Assembly (NCBI GenBank): GCA_037178855.1
Contig: JASJZC010000005.1
Coordinates: 9,114,001-9,178,000, forward strand
Direction: 5' to 3'
Length of the DNA stretch: 64,000 bases
From: Oscheius sp. JU75
Lineage: Eukaryota; Nematoda; Chromadorea; Rhabditida; Rhabditidae
The notes beneath the pieces were generated by a model. The model saw only the letters and a program-made list of their open reading frames with translations, searched no databases and was not told the DNA's origin. Shown here piece by piece: positions 56,801 to 64,000 of the stretch (position 1 is the first letter of the stretch; every line of letters begins with the position of its first letter). A program made the position numbers and the translations under genes.

Positions 56801-58392
56801 CATTTGTGAGGACAACCACAGATCAGGCACCTGCAATGATGACACCATTTTACCTTGTAAACATCTCTTCTACCCGGCCTGGATTAGATTCAATAATGTA
56901 ACAAGTTTTGGACTAAATGCAACTGAAACATAGACAGCTTCAAGGTAGCAAAAAGGGAATGCACTCTTTTCCCTGAGAGGTGGGGGAAGTATACCGCGGC
57001 GCCCAAAATCGGGGAAATGGCTTGTAAATAATTGAGTAACATGGTTTTTTGGTATCTAAACTATGCAAGCGCAATGGTGTCTGTGGTTGACTCTGATGTT
57101 TGTTTGTCTGTTTGTTTGTCCGAGGCCACGAAGCAAAGATGGCAGGTAAAGAATTATTGGCAATTGTGGCAAGTCAGTTGTAAACGGAAAGGTGTATAGA
57201 TATCTCGAAGGACCTATTTCTGCCAGTTTTTTATGGGTCTGATCTAAAGGAAAGTAGGAGCTACGAAAAAGTCTAGATTGCTAGCGAGAAAGGCAGAGAG
57301 AGAGAGAGAGAGAGAGACTCGGAAAAACACAGGGGTATAGGCGGGCTAAACAAAAACGATTCAGTTTGAACGTTGTGCTGCTGTGCATAAGGCGAAGAAA
57401 CTGGTGGAAGTGGCGTGAAAAAGAGGAGACAGGTGGAAGTTTGAACGCGTTGAGCGACCCTATATCACAGTAAACCCTGCGAATATGTGCGTGACGATCA
57501 GTAGACTCAAAAGGAAGTGCAAACCTTTGTTTTGTAAACTGTACTAGCGGCGAGGGGAGAACTGGAGTTCGTATGACATTTGAATGTATCTCAGAGTTGC
57601 TATGCGGAATCATGAGTAGCTCAGTTGAGAGACTAGGAACGAGGGAATGAATGCTCAGACAGAGACAGCAAGTTAGGGGAAATGCGAAAACTTGGAAACC
57701 ACGGAATCACTGTCACCTCTTTCAGAGTTCAGTTACAAGAGAGTCATGAGCCGTACTGCCGTCTTCTTTCTTTGCGTCTTCACAGCCGAATCTCTTCCCG
57801 ACTTCAGTCTCATTTTGAATTTGGTCGGAGGATCGACTATCTGTCTGATGACTATGATTCTGCCCAGTATATTCTGGCTCTACCTGAATGCAATCGACAA
57901 GAGAGGGACCGCTGATGACTTTACTCCAACTCTGGCCGAGTAAGAAAGTTGCTGACGCAAAAATGAACTTTCAGAATCTACAAAGCCACTCCGAAATGGC
58001 TCCTTGCTCTAAATATCATCTCATTAAGTATGTTCTTAACCAGAGTGAATCCTGAAAGACAGAAAGATGGAAAGATAGAGGAATAAAGAGACATAGAGAC
58101 AGAGAGACATGAGGAAGAGATCAACGTGTCCAAGATTCCCTTTTTCAGTTTTCGGCATTAGTGGTGGAATTGCTGCTACAGTAACCTCCTTCGAAGAGGT
58201 TTATATCCTACCTAGAAAGAGTTTAAAAATCTTGTTTAGCTTTTCGAAAGCAACATGGCTGCCCCCTGCTATGTCCAGTTGTTCCAACACAAAAACAAGA
58301 CCCCCCAAGTCGGCGAACTGAACTGCTGCGGGAAATATCGAAATATTACTGTTCACGGTCGAGATCCATATGATGATTATTGTATTTTTTAA
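53810..58392 (+). CDS. Amino-acid transporter, SLC32/SLC36 (AAAP) type
   Basis: 483-residue multipass transporter. Exons: 53810-53854, 53981-54273, 55299-55581, 55619-55772, 55812-55900, 55985-56102, 57726-57939, 57975-58027, 58149-58198, 58240-58392; phases agree. TM1 has the family motif ADMMGAGMIALPVAIGNA. Later landmarks are YGIVTTLILFSANNISLLM, AYGTMIFSYGGHGAFPTIQH, LGYEVYGDSIQDIVIPSIQ and LILNLVGGSTICLMTMILP. The tail after the last helix is hydrophilic with a CC pair. Proteins of this group move small neutral amino acids by proton symport at plasma, vesicle or lysosome membranes; the substrate cannot be told from sequence. Introns 2 (1,025 nt) and 6 (1,623 nt) are long for this window and hold GACA-type repeats and no recognisable gene. 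Confidence 0.88.
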
Positions 58393-58967
58393 TAACTAGA
58401 CGTCAATAATACGTGCTAAAAGTGTGTTTATTCCAGTGATCCATCGCATGTTTATAATCTTTTGGTCGCAGAGGGCAACGAGAGGTCCTCTCTTGCACTT
58501 TGGGTGTTTTGTTGGGCATGTTTTTCTGGCGGTTTTCGAAGACTGCCTGCCTCTATAATGTTATTGACGACTGCTCTTTTGTGATTGAGAGTCAGTTCTT
58601 ACTTTTTTTGCTAGAGAGAAGAATTGACTATATTTTTGTCTCCGGTCTCGGCTGAAACACATTGTGTCAGAAAACTTCTCACCAGTAGACATCCCGTCTA
58701 AAGTCCATTTCAAGAAAAGTTCTATATCGTAAATTACTCAATCGTTCATTTATTCCCTGTCGTATTTAAAGTGATATTTTCTTTCAGTGAAACTAGAAAT
58801 CTTTAGAAAGCCCTACCAATCACAGAAAACCTCTGGCTGCTAGCTGGCGAGTGAGGGTTTAATTACGTCAGTTGTATTACCAAATCGTCATCACATCCGG
58901 AAATCTTATGTTTATGAATTTCGTCTAAGCTCTCACTTTTCCTCATAACACTTTTTTACAGAGCGAA
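58393..58967. other. Intergenic between transporter and dehydrogenase
   Basis: About 575 nt between same-strand genes, larger than typical operon spacing. No gene seen. Confidence 0.55.
58951..58961 (+). promoter_or_regulatory. Candidate spliced-leader acceptor of the dehydrogenase
   Basis: CTTTTTTACAG ends six nt before the ATG at 58968; no upstream coding exon. Confidence 0.5.
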
Positions 58968-60348
58968 ATGGAAGCAATTAAAAACACTGTGAGCAATCTG
59001 GTCTTCGGAAAGCAGGAGGTCGAAACGGCAACCCCTGCCCACCCGCTGTGGGACGGTGAAAAGAACATGAAGTGTCTCATCTGGAATGGGAAAGAGACTG
59101 TCGAATATGTTTCTCATGCTCGCCCGATGATTACGGCTCCCACTGATATCCTTCTCAAAGTGACGGCTACCACAATCTGCGGCTCGGATCTGCACATGTA
59201 CAAGGGTACCTTCACTGGAATGAAGCCGAGAGATATCATTGGTTAGTGACCCATATTTCTTGCGGAATCATCGAAATTCAGGTCACGAATTCATGGGAGT
59301 CATCGAAGAAGTTGGTGACCAAATCACGAAGCTGAAGGTTGGACAACGCGTTGTGGTTGGCTTTGCGATTGCTTGTGGCGAGTGTGACTTTTGCAAAAGA
59401 AAGGAGTACACGGCTTGTGACCGGACCAATCCGTCCAGATTGATGGAAATCGAATATTCGGACAGGCTCTGTGGAGTCTACGGATACTCCCACTATACAG
59501 GAGGAATTCCAGGTTAGAGAGACTTACAGAGAAGAACTGACAAAAACTTCAGGTGGTCAAGCAGAATATGTCCGGGTCGCTTTCGCAGAATTCAACTGTC
59601 TCCCTCTACCCGACAGTGTCCCAGACGAGAAGGCACTCTATTTAACCGACATCATTCCGACCTCCTATCACGGAGTAGTCAACGGAGAGGTTGACGAGAA
59701 CAAAACTGTTGGCATCTGGGGTCTGGGCCCTATTGGACTAATGACGGCCCAGTGGTGCAAGGTCCTCGGTGCCAAACGAATCATTGGAATTGACTGTGAG
59801 CCGGAGAGAATCGCCCTGGCCAGAGATTACTTGGGGATCGAAGTGATCAACTTTAAGGAGGTTGACAATGTCGTCAACACCATCGAGGAGCTGATTGGTG
59901 GACATCTGGACGTTGGAATTGAGGCGGCTGGCTTCTCTTTTGCTCAGTCCTGGTCCCACAAGATTCAGATGAAACTTGGTAAGAAGTTTTAGTGAAAAGT
60001 ATAAAAAGACTTTCAGGACTGGAGACGGACACCTCGGAAATCTTTTGTGAGATGTTCAGAGCTGTTCGAAAGTTCGGCAATATTTCGATTGTTGGCGACT
60101 ACTTCGGCTACGCCAATCATTTCCCAGTCGGAGCAATGATGGAGAAGGCCTTCACTATCCGTTCGGGACAAGATCCCCTTCAGAAGTACTGGAAGTACTG
60201 TCTGGAAAAAGTCCAATCTGGAGAGATTGACCCAACCTTCTTGATCACACATCGTGGAACACTGGCCGACGGACCTCGCTTCTACAAAATGATGAACGAT
60301 CAGGAGCTGATCAAGTGCTTCATGAGACCCGAACATCTGACCGTCTAA
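58968..60348 (+). CDS. Zinc-dependent alcohol dehydrogenase family, formaldehyde-dehydrogenase-like subgroup
   Basis: 420-residue cytosolic oxidoreductase. Exons are 58968-59241, 59282-59512, 59553-59978 and 60017-60348. Catalytic zinc ligands are in TTICGSDLHMYKG and GHEFMGVIEEVG. The structural zinc cysteines are CGECDFCKRKEYTAC. After an extended loop (YGYSHYTGGIPGGQAEYVRV) comes the NAD(P)-binding Rossmann motif WGLGPIGLM, followed by IGIDCEPERIALA, in which the Asp would favour NAD. The length and the GGQAEYVRV loop point to the glutathione-independent formaldehyde-dehydrogenase-like group rather than classical ADH; the substrate is unproven. It is an ordinary metabolic gene with four short-intron exons. 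Confidence 0.92.
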
Positions 60349-60572
60349 TGTAGCAAACGATGTAATTCGATGTAAATATTGTACATATCAGCAAAAACTT
60401 TCTACTGTCGTATTTTTTGAGAGCCTTATCACTGCATCTTCTGTCAACCAGTACACATAGACGGTAAGAAGTTTGTCTTTGAGCGTCGGAGACTTATAAA
60501 TCTGCTAGTTATGTCAGAGGTCCAGCATGAAGTTTAAATCGAGATTTGAACTATCTCACAGCGAAGATGCGA
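60349..60572. other. 3' flank of the dehydrogenase
   Basis: Probable 3' UTR and spacer. No other feature. Confidence 0.5.
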
Positions 60573-60816
60573 GTTGGCGCAGTGGCAGGAAGCGCCAGCG
60601 TTAATTAAAGGTGTTTTAACCCGAGATGAAGCGAAAGGCTCAACAGTCCAAAGTTTACTTGCAAAACACAAATACTGCACAATTAAAGTGAAAATACATG
60701 TAGAAGATAGATTAGGCTGCACAGCTTAGAACGTAAGCCTACTCAACCTGGCCTCTCAGGTTCTACCCGTATGCAATTGAGCTCTCTCTTACGCGTCAAA
60801 CTTTATTTTTTATCTT
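60573..60816 (+). repeat. tRNA-derived SINE-like element, copy 2
   Basis: Starts GTTGGCGCAGTGGCAGGAAG (A-box-like) and shares GCGCCAGCGTTAATT with copy 1 at 6064. Both copies end with CAGCTTAGAACG, CTCAGGTT, TACCCG, CAATTGAGCTC and GTCAAACTTTAT. The centre is diverged and the B-box less clear, so this copy looks older or internally altered. Confidence 0.6.
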
Positions 60817-60996
60817 AATCCTCGCAGCTTCAATAATTTCTCGTGGCTACTGCTGGAAAATATCTAGGTAACCATAATTTTTTCCTTCATAGTCGCTCTT
60901 CGGTTTTCTTGTTTCTGATTTTTACCTTTAGTAAGACTAGAAGACGACTCTTTATCATAGTCTGTCATTTTCTTATCACCATTTTTCGACAGAGAA

Positions 60997-61388
60997 TCAG
61001 AGTGTAGAGTTGGCAACGGGCTGTCCTTGCCAGATTGCAGAGACGCAGACCAGTTGGTTGTCCTGAAAACGGTTAGTGTACTCTCTGAATCTACTCCGAA
61101 CTCACGAAAACAGATCCAGTAGGAAGAATCTCTCCGAGAAGAAGATTCATACTGATAAAGTCGGGGAACGAAAGACCTGTCTTGTCCAGAATTTTCTCGA
61201 TACTAGTCTGACCATTACTACAGGATTGATCAAATTTGCAAGCCTTGGTGAACTGGAGACAGGCTATCTGGTAGTTAGGGGGAACCACCTGAAGAATTAT
61301 TACGTTTGCTCAGATAAACAGAACATACGGGGATGGAGAATGTTCCAATGAAGAAAACGGCAACAATGACAAAAAGAAGGAACTTCAT
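60997..61388 (-). CDS. Small secreted LysM-like protein (copy 3)
   Basis: 102 residues. Exons are 61388-61329 (signal peptide MKFLLFVIVAVFFIGTFS), 61288-61106 and 61062-60997, all phase 0 and matching copy 1 (20 and 61 codons in exons 1 and 2). Conserved elements are VVPPNYQIACLQ, ILDKTGLSFPDFISMN, LGEILPTGS and LVCVSAIWQGQ. Lies about 30 kb from its relatives and on the opposite strand. As for copy 1, a glycan-binding LysM-type role is possible but unproven. Confidence 0.75.
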
Positions 61389-61914
61389 GACTTGCTTGGT
61401 TGAGTTGAGACTCATTTTCTTAATCTTTTATACGCTCTCCCCGGCCGATAGAACTTAATCTTTTGTACCATTTTGTCACGAAACGGAAATGACGGTTTCA
61501 GAAATAGCAGCCAGGGAGCGGAGGGGACAGTCTCTAGCTTGAATGGTGACAGAAGATTGGAGTGACAATAAAAGATAACAAGAGGTCAGTGGGCTTCTGT
61601 GCTCGTGGTGACTCATGCAGGATAATGAAGTTGGGAGGTTTTGCAGACTGTACAAAAACCACCTCCAATTGCCGCAATAGAAATTTTCACTACAGTTTTT
61701 GTATTATGGTTTGTTCAGCAGTGAGAGGTCGGAGAAGAACACTTTATTGTCAAACAAGAGGGATAATGTTACACAGTTCGTTTTTGCTGATAGTAAGAAG
61801 TCAATACGTAGAAATGAATAAGGCAAGCTTAATTGCGGTCGTGTACTAGACATTGCTAGAATAAGCAGCATGGATAAAAACTGGAGCGTCAACAATCCAA
61901 TTGGTACATGTTCA
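61389..61914. other. Intergenic
   Basis: Promoter side of LysM-like copy 3 and 3' flank of the lectin gene. No gene seen. Confidence 0.5.
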
Positions 61915-63727
61915 TCACGAAGCCGCTAACTTGCAAACAAAGGCCCGGACCGTCGAGCTACAGTTGAAATCGAGCCACCTGTGCAGGTAGCTCTCGACAG
62001 ATGTATCCTCAATTAGCTGAAACCATTCTCATACAGGTTTTTACATAATTGAGTCCAACTTGCACACAATTTCCGCCTCCCAAAATGTTCGAAGTGTTCG
62101 AAAAATTTGTGTAATCCATCGCAGATTCGTCTAGATTGTACCAGCTGCTATTCGCGTCGTTTCTCTGCACGCCAATTCCGACGTTCATTCCAAGAGGAGC
62201 ATTTGCCCCGGAAGTGGTCAGATCTGAACTTTGTCCTTTTTCAAAAACGACCGCTTACCAATGATAAAGTCGTTCTCTTCCTTGTTATGAATCGAGGCTA
62301 AGTGTGCTTGATAGAAATTAATGCATGTTTTTTCAGCATCCGAAAAGTTGACGTACATGAAGAAATTTGTCATGGCAACATAGCACGCGTTAGTGCGGTT
62401 AAAGTAGGCAAATCCGTTAGGACAGGCGGCTAAAAAGTGAATCTTTCCCGTCAATTCGGACCTTACTCGTGTTAGAGCCACTGGTCAATTGTGTCACATT
62501 GGCTGGTTTCTGACAAACTGTTCCTCTCTGCTTGACAAAACAGTTATAGTTGTTTAGACTGCCAAGATCGATTGAACCATTCTCTCTAGGATGGTCCAAG
62601 TAGTCTACGAGCATCTGAAAGCATCGGCATGAAACTTTAGAAATAGTAAATCTCGTAAGCGTTCCAAGTATCCGTTCAAATGGGCCCGTTTGGATGGTTT
62701 ACTGGGAGAGTGCGGATAGAAACAATCCTACGCCCTGATTTCAGTGTTGTACTGGAGCCCGCATCCGAAAGATCGAAAAAAACCTCTTAACACATCCGGG
62801 GACCAAATGTCTGGTCAGATGCATCTTGGTATCAATTCTGCTAGAAACACTTTTTTTCATTGAGCTGGTCACAAGAGTGAGAGTGAGTCTGCTCGCAATA
62901 TGTTTGAAACCCACCCCTCCACAGTTTTCTCCACGCGGTACATCAGACGGAGCTCCAGTCGTCCAGTTCAGATACGTCGTCTGAAAACTTTGCTTTTCTC
63001 AAAAGGTTTTCAGCTCTTTACAAGTTACTGAGCTTTACGCTTTTTCTACACAAACGGTTCGCTTTCTTAACAAGGTCAAACGAAACGTGAGTAATTCACG
63101 CCACCCAATGTAACTCAATCGGTCCGTGTTAATTGGTTACACTTAGAGCATGTCTTCCGCCCTTTTATTTGAAGACAAGCAAGCTAAGCTAAGTACTTTC
63201 ATGAAATAGCAAAAAAAAAAAAAAACTCTCCGGAGATCCATCAATATTCTTCCATTCTGAGGTGTTCAGATCTCTCTTCATGCCTATCCAGATTTGAAAG
63301 TCTACAGGTATAAACCAGTGAGATCCGGACAACCCTGAGCACATTATATGGGAAACAATTAAAAGGAAACCCACCAGCTACTACCAATACCTCTCCCGAA
63401 TTATGTACAGTTGCCATTTTGGCCCCTCGAGCAGAGCATTCATGCTCACCCTCTGTAAAGTTGTAGCCCCGAGACTGAGAATAGTAGCTCTTGGTGATAA
63501 ACTTGTAACACGAGGCAGTTTTTGCGTAAAATGTCCAGCCAGGCTCACATTGGACTGAAAGTTTAGAATCGAAACAAAAAACGGGACTTACTTCGGAATG
63601 CTGTACCTCCTCCTATGAAAACGTTGATCAGGATAGCAACAACGCCGATCAATATCAACAGACAGATAATACTACTTACTATAATGAGAGACTTTTTGTA
63701 CTTCTCCACAAAGGACTCAGCACCCAT
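61915..63727 (-). CDS. Type II membrane protein with two C-type lectin-like domains
   Basis: About 360 residues. Exons: 63727-63592, 63554-63375, 63334 to about 63226, 62980-62915, 62614-62467, 62429-62259, 62223-62045, 62016-61915. A short cytoplasmic start is followed by one membrane helix (IICLLILIGVVAILINVFI), then lectin domain 1 (CEPGWTFYAKTASCYKF, DFQIWIGMKRDL, LNWTTGAPSDVPRGENCGG, CFVKQRGTVCQK) and domain 2 (CPNGFAYFNRTNACYV, AHLASIHNKEENDFII, WLDFNCSSTVRAFVCK). The EPN or QPD sugar-binding motifs are not evident, so ligand binding is open. The exon 3 donor is unresolved: GGAGAG runs into 15 T, and no standard donor gives the phase exon 4 requires. The rest joins cleanly. Confidence 0.8.
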
Positions 63728-64000
63728 ATGTAGAGAGAAATTATGACATAGCTGTTCGGGAAACTAAGAGACAGATGTTTTGCAACGCAGGTGCAGTTCG
63801 AGTCGGCGGAAGAGACGATGTTTGGGAAAACGATAAAAACGATTGAAACAAAAATGCATGTATCTCTGATAGGTGGGACATAATAGTTACAAAATTTCCA
63901 TAGTTTATGTTGAACCAAACAGAGACAAGTTCCTTCAGTAAACGTGTAGTCTCGAGAACAAAAAAGGCAAATCTGTTTAATATGAGCAAAATCAAGTCAC
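63728..64000. other. Window end, no firm gene
   Basis: A minus-strand open frame contains cysteines and hydrophobic stretches (RDTCIFVSIVFIVFPNIV) but overlaps the lectin start region and has no clear start or splice signals. Possibly the edge of another gene. Confidence 0.3.

Noticed and set aside
1-64000. CRISPR arrays, bacterial operons or prophage
   Set aside because: Genes are intron-rich with nuclear eukaryotic splice signals, and no direct-repeat arrays with spacers are visible.

Overview
The window looks like nuclear DNA of a free-living or facultative rhabditid (clade V-type) nematode. Most introns are 35-50 nt with TTTCAG-type acceptors. Several first coding exons sit just behind an orphan polypyrimidine-AG, as spliced-leader acceptors do. 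The gene families are typical worm families: SRH-type chemoreceptors, OAC O-acyltransferases, DUF288 glycosyltransferases, FkbM methyltransferases, ShK and C-type lectin proteins. Gene models were assembled by eye from six-frame reading, splice signals and phase. No alignment or database search was run, so family names rest on recognised motifs.

Layout. 1-3.7 kb: two minus-strand SRH-type receptors, the first cut by the window edge, flanking a small two-exon secreted cysteine-rich peptide gene. 3.7-6.5 kb: intergenic, with a near-perfect hairpin and a tRNA-derived SINE-like repeat. 6.6-27.8 kb: a glycan-enzyme neighbourhood with two DUF288 genes (DUF288-1 and DUF288-2), three OAC acyltransferases (OAC-1 on plus, OAC-2 and OAC-3 on minus), a decayed GT31 galactosyltransferase and a C-type lectin relic. 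28.2-31.6 kb: two small secreted LysM-like genes around a four-domain ShK gene. 32.0-35.4 kb: two tandem FkbM methyltransferases. 37.4-39.7 kb: an AP-2 transcription factor. 40.3-42.3 kb: a degenerate C2H2 gene, a Lys/Glu-rich coiled-coil gene and a small secreted protein. 44.5-45.5 kb: a CZIB (DUF866) zinc protein. 46.2-48.3 kb: a processive GT2 glycosyltransferase. 50-53.5 kb: poor in recognisable genes, with coding-like relics. 53.8-58.4 kb: an SLC32/36-type amino-acid transporter. 59-60.3 kb: a zinc alcohol dehydrogenase. 61-61.4 kb: a third LysM-like gene. 61.9-63.7 kb: a type II membrane protein with two C-type lectin domains.

Much of the sequence fits one theme: building and decorating glycans (DUF288, GT31, GT2), acylating them (OAC) and perhaps O-methylating them (FkbM), with possible carbohydrate-binding products nearby (lectin, LysM-like). 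That link is inference from proximity. The paralogue pairs exchange sequence: 634 nt of the two DUF288 genes and 217 nt of two inverted OAC genes are about 98-99% identical inside much more diverged flanks, which suggests gene conversion. DUF288-2 carries a frame break just beyond its tract. The FkbM-1 promoter and first codons are duplicated upstream of OAC-3.
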